Source: Loripinus fragilis (Eukaryota > Mollusca > Bivalvia > Lucinida > Lucinidae). Taken from it: a DNA stretch of 64,000 nucleotides. Positions 53,959 through 64,000 of the stretch are shown here, one piece after another. The number at the start of each line of letters is the position of its first letter. Position 1 is the first letter of the stretch. The position numbers were made by a program, and so were the translations under genes. The stretch is taken from NCBI GenBank assembly GCA_964019695.1, contig OZ026520.1, forward strand, positions 30,042,120 through 30,106,119. Reading direction: 5' to 3'. A model generated the notes under the pieces. That model saw only the letters and a list, made by a program, of their open reading frames with translations, had not been told where the DNA came from and made no database searches.

Positions 53959-54394
53959 TGTTGTTGATGTTTAAAGTTTTTAGCATTTTAATTCTAGATT
54001 TGCCTTATGACACGCTTAGTCTTTCATTGTTTTGGCAACACTACTATCAAGACTATAGTTCAGCAAACTGCCACAAGCGCATATATATTAAAATCATTCA
54101 CATTTCACATCATCATGATCATAAATGTTAGAATTCTACACACTGGCCTTAAAATTATTTGACCGGTGTTGATGTAAACAAAAATGCGGTGTTCAAAGTC
54201 TGAATTCGCCCGCCTTTTTAGACGACCTCCGCCTCAAACTCCCCATATACACTCATAAGTGAGTTCCCAAATCAGCTTTGAGATTAAGATTAAGATTTAT
54301 TTAGGTATTGAGATCAACATACATAACTATTAAAATATAACATTAGAATTACTAGAATGCGCAGTCGATGGGGCGCCATCGCAAATCCCCACGC

Positions 54395-55000
54395 TAAAGT
54401 TTTTGACCCCTCCAGCACCCCCAAGTCCCACCCCTGGGGTATGACCCCAGCAACAGGATGAAAAATTCAATATGTTTTATATCTTTTATTTGTAAGAACG
54501 CACACAAAGTTTGGTATAAAAATCTAAGAATTTGACAGTGTAGCCGAAATTTAATGATATTTGACCTTTTGAGCTCACCCCAAGGTCACCAGTTTGACCC
54601 TAGGATGAAAATTTTAGATTTGATATGCCACATGCTCATGTTTAAAAAAAATGACCCCCTAGGCACCCTCAGCGCACCAAAGTCCCACCCCTGGGACATG
54701 ACCCAGGCGACAGAATAAAAATCCCGTCTGATATATTTTGTACCTTCATTTGTGAGATAAAAATCTTCGAAATTGGCTTTGTAATTGAAGTTAAATGATA
54801 TTTGACATTTTGACCCCTCTACAGGGCCTTCGGGGGCGGGGCAAAAAAAAATTCATGTGAGTAACTCACACACCAAATTTGGTTGAATTTCGTCCAATGG
54901 TTTAGGAGGAGATAGCATAAAGGACAGCGGATGGACGGACAGATGGACGGAGGCGATAACAATATCCCCTTCGCTTTTTTTAAAAAAAAGCATGGGGAGA
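54395..55000 (+). mobile_element. Pearl-like element, about 240-bp units
   Basis: Two units share CCCCCAAGTCCCACCCCTGG / CACCAAAGTCCCACCCCTGG and TTAATGATATTTGACCTTTT / AAATGATATTTGACATTTTG. Then GGTTTAGGAGGAGATAGCAT, a GGAC microsatellite (54925-54950) and a hairpin-like CCCCTTCGCTTTTTTTAAAA..GCATGGGGAG end. It lies about 400 bp upstream of the fucosidase start. Confidence 0.65.
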
Positions 55001-55004
55001 AAAA

Positions 55005-55735
55005 CAATTATATATTCAGCGATAAGACGTGATGAGCACAATTAACTGATAAGTATTATGTAAGACTAGCCTAAATAGCACATTAAATGTAGAATTAGAA
55101 TTTTGACAGGCTTGGATATAGCATCCACACCCATGTATTAAAGATATTATAATGTTTCTGATATTAAAACCTATGGATAGCCCATAAAGCCATATGGCTT
55201 ATTTCCAATTGGGTCCATTTTAAAAAGATTTTGGCACAAAAGAAACATAATTTTAACAATTCCATTATTGACTATCACAGAAGGGCGTTCAAAGAGGGGT
55301 TTAGAGCTGTGCCGGTTGGGCGACCATACCCAGGGGTAGTTACTGTAGCCAGATTGGTCTACTACCCGATGAAGAGCTGAAAATGCAGGCTAGAAACTTT
55401 CATTTCTTTCTTACTTTTCTATCCACTTTATTTCTACCTTTCCTATTTTTCCCCCTTTTCTTTTCTTAACAGCCACCAGAGACATAATGTTCAATCTTGA
55501 ATGAAGTCTCTTACAAACAGAAACAGAAACAGAAAATATATAATTTATATACCCTGATACCAAATAACTTGTATTCACATGCCTCCCATGCACAACAGTG
55601 GACATCCACTAGTGTGCATGCCAGGCATGATGACCAAGTTTAAACATTTAGGAAACCAACCTGATTATCACAGCCAAATAAGACATGGTGAAAGAGATGC
55701 ATGTGTAACATATATTCAGTAAGACAAAAAATCAC
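55005..55735. other. No gene seen
   Basis: AT-rich DNA. The part nearest 55735 may be the 3' UTR of the minus-strand LINE fragment above it; (AGAAAC)n near 55513-55535 could be a simple repeat or old tail. Confidence 0.4.
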
Positions 55736-55739
55736 AGTT

Positions 55740-56210
55740 CAGTTTCCTGAAAACTTTTCATTAAATATTTTTTTAGGGCTAACTTGAACCTTTGCGGTTT
55801 TTCTATTGCCTTCAAACATTCAGGGAGCGAATTCCAATCTGCAGTTCATGCATAGGTAAATGTAGATTTATCCAAGTTTTGACGATGAGGGACTTAGAAG
55901 TTATAATGGCTGGAACTTGTACAATATTGATGCACATCTTTTAAAGGAACAAAGTTTTCTTTTAGATAGGTGGGTCACAAATCATAGAAAAATTATGCAC
56001 ATGGTTTAGTCTCAGCTGCTTCACACGAGTTTCAGCATTAAGCAAGTTCGATTCACCAAGAGTATCTGCAGTTACCCTTGATCTGGGTCCTAGAAAATTG
56101 ATAACTCTAATGACTATATTTTGTGCAATTTGTAATTTTTTCTTAAGGTATTTGGAAAGACCAGCAGATCCACGAGGTACAAGAATAATGGAAGTGACAT
56201 AAGATTAGGG
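55740..56210 (-). pseudogene. LINE ORF2 C-terminal fragment (minus strand)
   Basis: Minus-strand translation with frame breaks contains LQIAQNIVIRVINFLGPRSR, LNAETRVKQLRLNHVHNFF, YLKENFVPLKDVHQY and DWNSLPECLKAIE-type text. This is the region after the RT in CR1/L2-like LINEs. The 5' part is missing. Confidence 0.7.
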
Positions 56211-56317
56211 CTGAACACACGTTTTTTTTCTGGCTCTTGAAGATAAACTGCTTACAAGGAAATGACAAAAAGTATGGTCTGAAACAATGGTCTTTTCTGG
56301 CCAATTAAGACATTTCC

Positions 56318-56955
56318 CTAAATGATCTTGATGAGGAAATGTTTGTATTATTGTTTAAGGCACTCGTCCGCCCCCATTTGCAATGTGCCCAGTCAGTGTG
56401 GAGCCAATATTTAAAAAAAAACATCTATAAATGATTGAAAACGTACAACGCCGATCAACCAAGTTAATCCCTGGTTTTAAGAAATTATCTTATGAAGAAC
56501 GCTTACAGAAATTGAAATAACCAACATTGAAGAATCGCAGACTAAGGGAGGACATGATCAAGGTTTATAAGATTTTACATGGAGTTTATGATGAACGTGT
56601 TACATCAGAATTATTCAATATCAAGAATCAAGCAAGGACGCGTGGTCATTCCTGAAGATTGACTAAACATAGATGCCGATTAGATATACGCAAGAATTTC
56701 TGCACTTCAAGAGTAGTAAACGTATAGAATTCATAAACGGAAAAAGTTGTATGTGCACCGAGTGTTAATGCCTTCGAAAATTGCCTTGACAACCTGTGGT
56801 ACAACCATCAGATGAAATTCAACCCTGACATAGAGTACAACCCAAACCCACAGATGACGACACATGACCCTGGAAGTCAGAGATCTGCAGAAATACAGAT
56901 GACAGATGGTGAGCTGAACATAGAGGCCGCTGGCCTGCGTTCAGAATCTACATAG
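56318..56955 (+). pseudogene. LINE ORF2 C-terminal fragment (plus strand, another family)
   Basis: Degenerate frames read FKALVRPHLQCAQSVWS, then RS(T)KLIPGFKKLSYEERLQKL, LRGDMIKVYKILHGVYDERV, ARTRGHS and SRVVNV, ending about 56955 in LNIEAAGLRSET and a stop. This is the typical C-terminal part after the RT thumb. It begins abruptly near 56318, consistent with 5' truncation. Confidence 0.75.
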
Positions 56956-56959
56956 GTAA

Positions 56960-58185
56960 ACATAGGTAGGTAAACATGATAATTGCCCTAGATAAATATA
57001 CAGGGCATATATTTACGTCATCACCAAATTGTATGATGTCATTATCTGTTGCTATGGGGATATTGTACATCGCAAACATTGGCTGCATTTCTTAAGAAAG
57101 GTAGCAGAAAAATGCTGTAAAAATGTCAGATTGTAGTATTTTTTTTATTGAAAATTAGCAGAAATATTTGAAATGTACTGGAAAACAATCTGTTTAAGTT
57201 CATATTAGTAGACACTGAAAAACAGACGCAGAGCAGAGAACTGGACGGAAAATAATGCCATGAAATGATCCGACTTTGTATACTTTGGCTGTAAAAACAA
57301 AACTAAATAAACAAATGCTAGAATATGGAGTATATATGTTATGTGAGGTATCATAACAGTGTTCTGTTTGAGAATAATATTTTTTGAATAAATGTTGGTG
57401 GATATAAGTTGTAGTTGGATCCTAAGAAAATCTGCTAATTTTCACTGTCTGCCCTGATATTGGTGCCACAAGCAGCATAACCAGTGATATAATATTTGTG
57501 TTATTATTTTCAGTTGAAAGTACCATTTGAGGTTACATTTTTACAGAACATTTATTTTTTAAGAATAACTATCCTATGATTTTGTATGTAAGTTTGTGTA
57601 CCCCCTCATAAAGCAAAATTTGACCCAGGGATAGGTATCGCTGGGTGCTGTCTTTTCGATTTGAAAGAATAAAACATTTAAAGACTAATTGCTTCAAACA
57701 CTCATATATAGACTATAGAAAGACTGATACTTGTTGCTAAGTTTCCATATGGATTCATTCAATAATTTAGATTTTTGGGTCAGGGGTACAAATACCCCAC
57801 CCACCCCTAATATGACGGTGAATAAATTAGGAAGATGTGAGCACATCTTGTTCACACTTCACTATTATAGCATAATAGCATCATTACCAAAACATTAGAA
57901 AATAAGCAATATATATATTCATGTAAAAACGGAAGAAATTTAGAACCCAAATCAAAATTTCAAACTGTTTCAGAAATCAGGGGTAGTCGTTATGAATAAA
58001 ACCACCCACAACCTCTAGATGATATTGTTTCTATAATAATCTAGCATTTTTAAGTTGAAAAAAAGCAAATAGTGATATGTTTAAAATTTCAGATAAATTG
58101 CATTCCTCGTTTTCAAAGTATCTAAATTTTAAATGTCTTTAAATTTTTGCAAATTAAACAACGTTTGCCATTTTTGGAACTCACC
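56960..58185. other. AT-rich DNA, no gene seen
   Basis: No convincing exon, RNA gene or repeat shared within the window. Confidence 0.5.
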
Positions 58186-58189
58186 AATG

Positions 58190-59330
58190 ACATGCAAGGT
58201 AAGGAGAGCCTTCTATAATGAATGTTCTTTCAATAAGATCAATAAGTTTATCTTTAATTAAATTATGAGGTAAAGTAGTGTAAAGAGTAGAAAAATCATA
58301 AGTAGACAAACTGGTCGCATTGAAATCTCTTCCAAAATTTCACCTGAATTTTTAATAGACCAAAATAGATTTTTACCAGATCTCTCAAATACCTTGTCAC
58401 AGTACTTGATAACATGTTTTTAACAGCTGTAAGACATCAGGTTAACAATTGAGAAAGTTCTGTGGTCGTACAAGAGCTAGAATTAGCAATAAATCTTGAT
58501 TTATTGATTTTTAATGGAGTTTAGGTAACCAGTACAACGTAGGAACTTTGTCTCGGTTTTCTTTAGCTTTGACACCAAAATGTAGGGCTGTGTGACAACC
58601 ATACCAATGAACACCCACTCTCTCACTCAAAGAATGCTGCAGTTTATAGGCATTTTTGTCATCAAGCTCACGCTTAAGAGTATTGATATAATGCAATCGT
58701 CAAACAACTACAACATTTTATGTAACTTTATCTGCTGGAACCAAAACATGATGAAAATCCTGGTTACCACGTTTAAGATGACGAAAAGAAGATTTAGGTT
58801 TAGAGGCTAAAAGATGTGTATTATGAGAGTAAAATGAAATATGAGTATCAATAATTTTAAAAATGTTATTTTTTCATTCCTTCAAGGCATCAGGTTCAAC
58901 ATTTTCTCGTTTACACTAACGATTACTGAAGTCGTTTAAAGAAGCAGCGATCTCTCTTCGACATTTAGGGAAATAAATATTAGAAGGCAATCTATATTTA
59001 GGACCTTTAGAAATAATATAACGAACTCTAGAGTCAGGAATGACATTTAGATTACCTGTAATCACATGCCCTGCAGGGGGATATAAATAATTAGAATTTT
59101 GACAATCTCAGGAGTCAGGAGTATTAGAATCTATAGTTATATCAGTTACAATTTTATTAAAGTTAAATATAGAAGACCTAATTGGTTTGTTATGATAGCA
59201 AATGATAAAATCAGATTTCAGAATTATTAAAGTAATTTGGAATAGAAACTATGTAAATCAATAAACTCTGAATGGGATTTTGATAAAATAACGTTTATGG
59301 TTGACCTCAGAATCGATATAAGGACAAATT
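58190..59330 (-). pseudogene. Element B, N-terminal and early RT part (minus strand)
   Basis: Minus-strand frames, with breaks, read YPPAGHVITGNLNVIPDSRV, SKGPKYRLPSNIYFPKCRRE, NAYKLQHSLSERVGVHWYG, KVPTLYWLPKLH, SRFIANSSSCTT, LFWSIKNSGEILD and TSLSTYDFSTLYTTLPHNL(I)KDKL. I recognise these as the upstream half of the protein whose C-terminus is at 9199-9883. The two pieces are therefore complementary parts of one family. This copy lacks the YLDD region and everything downstream. Confidence 0.75.
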
Positions 59331-59401
59331 CAGAGCAGCCTGCTACCTCACGGAGGACCAAGCCAGACAGAAAACCCGACCAAAAAAAGCATCCATACAG
59401 G

Positions 59402-59625
59402 AGGGGGTCTGGTATTCACTATTCATTAAATATTTAGCCTATTATTTATCTCATTTAGATTTTGGGTTATTCATTATAATAAGACCCGTAGTTCATTAAA
59501 ATCTCATTAATTATTTCTTCTATTCATCAAAAAATAGGATTATTCATCAAAAAATAGGTACTCATTATTCACTATTCAATAAAAAGGGTTATTATTCACT
59601 AATCATTATACCCAATCCAGACCCT
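59402..59625. mobile_element. MITE, TIR AGGG..TCTGG, copy 2, 8-bp target duplication
   Basis: Related to 19735-20035 (GGTCTGGTATTCACTATTCA, TTATTCACTAATCATTATA, CCAATCCAGACCCT). CATACAGG flanks both ends (59394-59401 and 59626-59633), an 8-bp duplication as in hAT elements. Confidence 0.75.
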
Positions 59626-59691
59626 CATACAGGCTACCTAGCCTAGTCAGATGTAGACGTCAAGTATGTGATATTTTGATTAAATCACGTG

Positions 59692-60036
59692 TCATTGTTT
59701 TTTCGAAAAGGTTAATTTGCGGCAAGCAAGACAAAATATCGTGTAAATTGTATGACCATATGTATAAAATACACACGAAATTTTTATACTTTTCCAAATG
59801 GTTTGACTGTGTTCAAAACACACTGAACAACTGTGGTTTATCGGAATATTGGATCCATCAAAATGTTCCCGAAAATTACTGTTTCTAGTATTGCAATCAT
59901 CTTGATGGGGAAGAGAGAGCTGATTGCTTTGCTTAATTTGTCTTCCTGGTGTCTTGTGATGGTTGAGCGGCTCTTCCTCGCGGTGCCACGGGGTTGTCTG
60001 CAGTTTGTGATTGTGGTATTTCCTGATCATACTCAT
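59692..60036 (-). pseudogene. Element B N-terminal region (minus strand)
   Basis: Minus frame from 60036 reads MSMIRKYHNHKLQTTPWHRE then EEPLNHHKTPGRQ, and matches the segment at 63636-63785 in inverted orientation (MIRKYHNH..HREEEP). It lies upstream, in element orientation, of the B part at 58190-59330, with the MITE between them, so both probably derive from one copy. Confidence 0.55.
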
Positions 60037-60399
60037 TTACTATTTTAGCTAAAATGGTCAAAAATCATCGAATTGATCAGTTTAAACAGAATTGGTATAA
60101 TTCTGTATTTGACCTTTCAAAGCGTTTGAACTAAAGAATTTTCAAACAAAATCATGGTTTTGAACCTATTTAACTGTGTTACCTACAAATTTAGGAATTT
60201 CTTTCAGTAAATTTAGATGTATAAATCACAAATTGCAAATTGAAAAAGGCAGATTTATAGGGATTGCAAGAGAATTTGCAATCTGTGTAACAGTGCAGAA
60301 TAAGGTGACGAGTATCATTACGTTTTTGAATGTAACTTCTTGAAAGCAGAAAGAAAAAAGTTGATCCCTGTGGAATTCTATAAAAACACAACACACGAA

Positions 60400-61260
60400 A
60401 ATATCATGATCTTTTTAATGTTTTGGCATATAATATTATATATTATTCTTCGTATCGCTCAATTTTGTAAAATCATTTTAGCACTGTATAAATAACATTG
60501 TGCTCATTGTACCAGCCTTATTTTACATCAGTTATTGAATAGTTCTAAGTTTTTGGGCATCCCAAATTGGGCAAACAGTGCAAACCTGTTTAGGTCTGCT
60601 GCAAAGCACTTTAACGAGGTTTGCAGTGTTGGATTTCTATTGATGCATTATAATGCATATTAAAACCAGTTATTAATATTTTGAGATCAACTGTACTAAA
60701 ACAGTTAAAACCAATTATTTTGTGTCCAAACTCTTTGCTCAATTTATACACGCTAACTTGTAGTTCATCACTTGTTTATTTTATGTACTATTTATTTGTA
60801 TGTATGTTTAATTCTCATACCCTCAGTTAGGGGGTCTTGAATAAAACTTTGAATTGACTAGACTTGCCCCCCCCCACTTTCTCCCTTAAAATAATGCACT
60901 GATCTCCCAAAATCCATCAAAAAAGTCCGCAGCTCTCTGAAAGTATTTTGCCTTTGCTCCCCAAATACCGTAAATTTATTTAGCCTCTCCCTAAGTCCCC
61001 AAGACATAAGCCAATTCCCCAGGTGTGTGTGTGTGTGGGGGGGGGGGGGATTCTCTGATATTTTCATATATACATAGGCTCGGATCATTTTTGGGTTCAA
61101 AATTTTGAATTTCAATACTTTGGGGGGGGGGGGGGTCAGAAAAATGAATATTTTTTGGGGTATGCAAAATTTGTGGATATATTTTTGGGGGTCATCACAA
61201 AACTGGAATAGTTTTAGGGATAAGGTCAAAGTACAGAATGGGAATATGTTTGGGGGGTCG
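60400..61260. repeat. AT-rich DNA with C-rich, (GT)n and poly-G tracts
   Basis: C run near 60867, (GT)n followed by G run at about 61023-61049, and a second G run near 61123-61136. C-rich text (60867-61020) and G-rich text (61040-61255) are loosely complementary, so a degenerate hairpin is possible. Confidence 0.5.
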
Positions 61261-61299
61261 CTTATGTTTCAAATATTTTGGGGCATGTGTAACAAGTGA

Positions 61300-61460
61300 A
61301 AAAATGCTCATCACCTATGCTCCAGCTAGGGATGGAACTCAGGCCACTGGGTCCGAAATCAGACACTTTACTACGTCGCCATAATAGCCCGCTTGTACAG
61401 CAAAGCCGTACATGTGTTGATAAACTAGCTCTACCACATATTCCCCCTTCATAAATAGAT
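61300..61460 (-). repeat. Possible tRNA-derived SINE head (minus strand)
   Basis: On the minus strand TATGGCGACGTAGTAAAGTG is followed by GAGTTCCATCCCTAGC about 45 nt later, like A and B boxes. It is unlike SINE families 1 and 2 of this window and has no clear tail. Confidence 0.4.
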
Positions 61461-61589
61461 TCGTCCTCAAATCTCAGTTTGAGCTTTGAACAATGAACGT
61501 ATATATTAGGCACGGATGTGCTCTGAGCCCATCAGATGGGTTATTTACGTTGGGTGCCAAGTGTAATATAAGTGGTCCAAAGATTAACA

Positions 61590-63600
61590 ATTTCTTTTTC
61601 AAAAGGCCTTTGACACAAATGAAGTTAAGCAAATGGTTAGAAAGTTCATGGAATCACCTTTTGTTGTTGACAATGATGTCTTATCTATGGACCAGGCTGC
61701 AGACAATTTCAACAGCATTATTTACACAGCATGCTCAAAATCCCTTAAACAAGTCAAAAGTGTCTCTTATCGAAAATTCAAAAAGAAAAAGTGGTTTGAT
61801 TATGATCTGTTTATTTAAAATGAGAAGGGAGTGTCTTGAGAGAAAATTGCACTTTATTCTAGATACCTGAATGATCCTACTTTTAAATATAGAAAATTAT
61901 ACAGCCGTTGCTGTAAAAGAAAGTGCAAGACTTTAAAACGGCATTGTTTACACAAATCGACGATATGTACGAATACGACCCAGAAGCTTATTGGAAACTT
62001 ATAAAAGGTTTGAAGGAAGAATCGAAATGTAATATAAGTGACCCATCTCAGGTAATCGCAGCTGATGACTGCACCAATTCTCAAATCTTTATGATATAAA
62101 GCAGAGCTTTGTAAATAAAAATGAACAATTTGAAAAGAATCTAAATTCAATTTCTCATTTTAAGACACATACTGATTACTCATAAATTATAGAGGTTCTT
62201 TCTGCTGCAATTGAAAATTAAAACCCCAATAATCTTATGGGTTTGATGGAATTAAAAACGATATGATGACCCAAACTTGCCTGAAAACTATAGAGGCATT
62301 ACAGTAATGCAGTAATTACAGTAACACTAGGTAACAGAAATGTTTAGATACAAGTAAGACGATAAATCATTGCTAGATAGGTGTACAACCAAACGCTAGG
62401 ACTGTGGATCATATGTTCATCTTACGAACCTTAATAGAAAAGTATACAAATAACAGATCGAAACATATACAAATAAAAGATCGAAATTGTATGTTTGTTT
62501 TGTTGATTCAAAAGGCATTTGACTCTGATTTACATTCTGCCTACATGATGCATTGATAAGTTAGGGGTCTTTCATGCAAACCAAACATCTATGTGTCTTG
62601 ATCCACATCTTGATCCACATCTGAACTAAGGGTGAGGTTAGTACACCATTAAACCGGTTTTAGCCCTCCAGTAAAATATTTTACTGATCGTTCCAAGGCG
62701 GTGCTTCTTTTGTGGACCATTTATGTTATTTCTTTGTCTTGTTATGCTTTCACGCACGTCTGTTTGTCGATGCCTTGTGGTCACCTGCTGGGAAAGGGCT
62801 GACCTCTTGGCTCTCGTTTGTGATGTCTAATTGTGACGTTGTCACTTTCCCATTGGTATCCTGGTCAGGTGTGGTGATTGGTTGTATCGATTCCTGATCT
62901 TTGCCCTCTTTCTTACTTTGTTATATAAATTAGCAAAACTAGATATAAATGGTCCTTTTCAATACATATAAATTATTCAACATACTGTGTATCAAGACAA
63001 TATTATTTGTTCGCATACAAGTTAAGTTGACACATTTTTTCAAACCTAAACTTGGTGTCCAGCAAGGGATAATATAAACCCCAATTTTCCATTTTTTTTA
63101 TAAATGACCTGTCAGATACTTTTGATAAAGGAGATGATCAAGTCCAGCTAGACAATAATTTCATCAGTTCATTGCTGTATGCAGATGGTCTCATGTTATT
63201 ATCAACTTCTAAATGTGGACTTCAGGGATGTATTGGCAAACTAGCTTCATATAGTGAAGATAATTGTTTAATTGTCAACTTTAAGAAAACAAAAAGTGTT
63301 GTCATTTGTAAAAGTGGTAAATTATCAAAATAATTGTTTATTTTAATGGCACAAAAATACAAAATGACTAAAAAGGCAGACTTTACCCTCGAACATTTAT
63401 TTGAAAACTTTTTATGTGATAGATCTACAAATCTAGCCGTATTGAGTGAATTAGGGAGATATCCATTGTCTATCGAAGTATTTCAAACACATGTAACTTT
63501 TTGCAGAGACTGATAACTACTAATTTAGTGTTATTACAAGGTGCATATACAGAAAGTAGACTGATGGCAAGTCGTGATAAAATGAGTTTGTGACATGTGT
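61590..63600 (+). pseudogene. LINE H ORF2 (linker, RT, C-terminus), split and decayed
   Basis: Frames read VRKFMESPFVVDNDVLSMDQ, FKKKKWFDYDLF (61640-61815), PEAYWKLIKGLKEESKC (about 61980), then TVDHMFILRTLIEKYTNNRS and FVLLIQKAFDSD (about 62400-62530). RT resumes after an element B insertion with LLYKLAKLDINGPFQYI (about 62925), VQQGI-like text, and SSLLYADGLMLLSTS (about 63165), where the second Asp of YADD is Gly, then LIVNFKKTKSVVICKSGK. A deletion precedes LAVLSELGRYPLSIEVFQTH (about 63440). Dead copy of a bivalve-type LINE. Confidence 0.8.
62545..62920 (+). mobile_element. 5'-truncated 3' end of element B, inserted in the LINE H RT
   Basis: Matches 10051-10420: GATGCATTGATAAGTTAGGG, GTGTCTTGATCCACATCT (duplicated here), CCAGTAAAATATTTTACTGA, GGTCACCTGCTGGGAAAGGG and the end TCGATTCCTGATCTTTGCCC. 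Host RT text (FDSDLHSA / LLYKLAKL) is joined when it is removed. Confidence 0.8.
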
Positions 63601-63629
63601 TGAATTTATATTAAAAGTAAAGTAAGTGT

Positions 63630-64000
63630 GTATGATCAGGAAATACCACAATCACATACTGCAGACCAACCCTCGGCACCGCGAGGAAGAGCCATAAAAG
63701 ATTTACAGTAACAAGATATCCAAAAGGCAATTACAGCAACCAGCTCTCTCTTCCTCATCAAGGTGATTGCAAAACTAGAAAGGACACAAAGTAATGAATA
63801 ACAAAACAAAGACCAACACAGAACCCCAACAAACGATGGGAGGTGCATAAATAATAGTTCAACAACAATAGAACCACCCTGGAGTGACTCTACCACCTTG
63901 CCGTGGTCTCTGGGGCACACTTCACATTTGGGGACGATATTGACTGTAATACTTGTCCCCATCCGGGAGTGCAAAGAGTAGAGTCCCACTTGTTCACCGT
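63630..64000 (+). mobile_element. Probable 5' region of another element B copy, cut by the window edge
   Basis: Contains the MIRKYHNH..HREEEP frame found inverted at 59692-60036, then the K sequence also at 4005-4310 (CCTTGCCGTGGTCTCTGGGG, CACACTTCACA, ATACTTGTCCCC). Its identity as element B 5' sequence is inferred from the neighbourhood at 58190-60036. Confidence 0.45.

Noticed and set aside
63636..63989. Minus-strand 117-codon hydrophobic frame
   Set aside because: Antisense to the probable element B 5' region; no start or splice support.

Overview
The window is animal nuclear DNA. It is AT-rich and holds one split host gene; almost everything else is old transposable elements and MITE-like repeats. 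The mixture of tRNA-derived SINEs ending in (AAAC)n, pearl-like elements (TIR or hairpin ends, about 160-190 bp tandem cores, GGAC/GACA microsatellites), several LINE families and an invertebrate-type GH29 gene points to a bivalve mollusc. That assignment is inference from recognised repeat types, not a database match.

Host gene: a complete tissue-type alpha-L-fucosidase gene (GH29, FUCA1-like) lies on the minus strand from 53958 (ATG) to 28991 (stop). I resolved eight exons with GT/AG borders and continuous phase: 53958-53600, 49718-49612, 48111-47981, 43264-43131, 41678-41581, 39371-39239, 38470-38300 and 29255-28991. Together they give 1,398 nt, a 465-residue secreted or lysosomal enzyme. 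Two signature positions are unusual: KHVEGF where the family has KHHEGF, and KWENA where the family has KWExC. The introns (0.8-9.0 kb) are filled with mobile elements.

Left flank (1-28,700): about 4 kb of AT-rich DNA with no gene. Next comes an I/Nimb-type LINE (about 4,310-11,790; ORF1 with CCHC knuckles, ORF2 with endonuclease, RT and RNase H), decayed and carrying three insertions. A composite element with about 45-bp inverted ends (14,190-16,890) encloses two unrelated tandem arrays of about 340 bp and 102 bp. After that there are many MITE-like hairpins, a SINE, a TTAA-flanked 1.5-kb element and a pearl-like element (27,406-28,678).

Introns of the fucosidase gene (29-54 kb): pearl-like elements of several families, an approximately 5-kb pair of inverted ends (30,582-35,550) holding two SINEs, a hAT-like MITE 48 bp from exon 4, and a three-level nest: repeat M containing a Tc1-like transposon, which itself contains a pearl-like element.

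Right flank (54-64 kb): LINE 3' fragments of two families, parts of a bivalve-type RT element (called B here) on both strands, and a further LINE (called H) whose RT is split by a B 3' end. At the window edge there is what looks like the 5' part of another B copy. Several insertion points can be placed exactly because either a reading frame or a second copy of the repeat shows the empty site. No RNA gene, CRISPR array or operon was supported.
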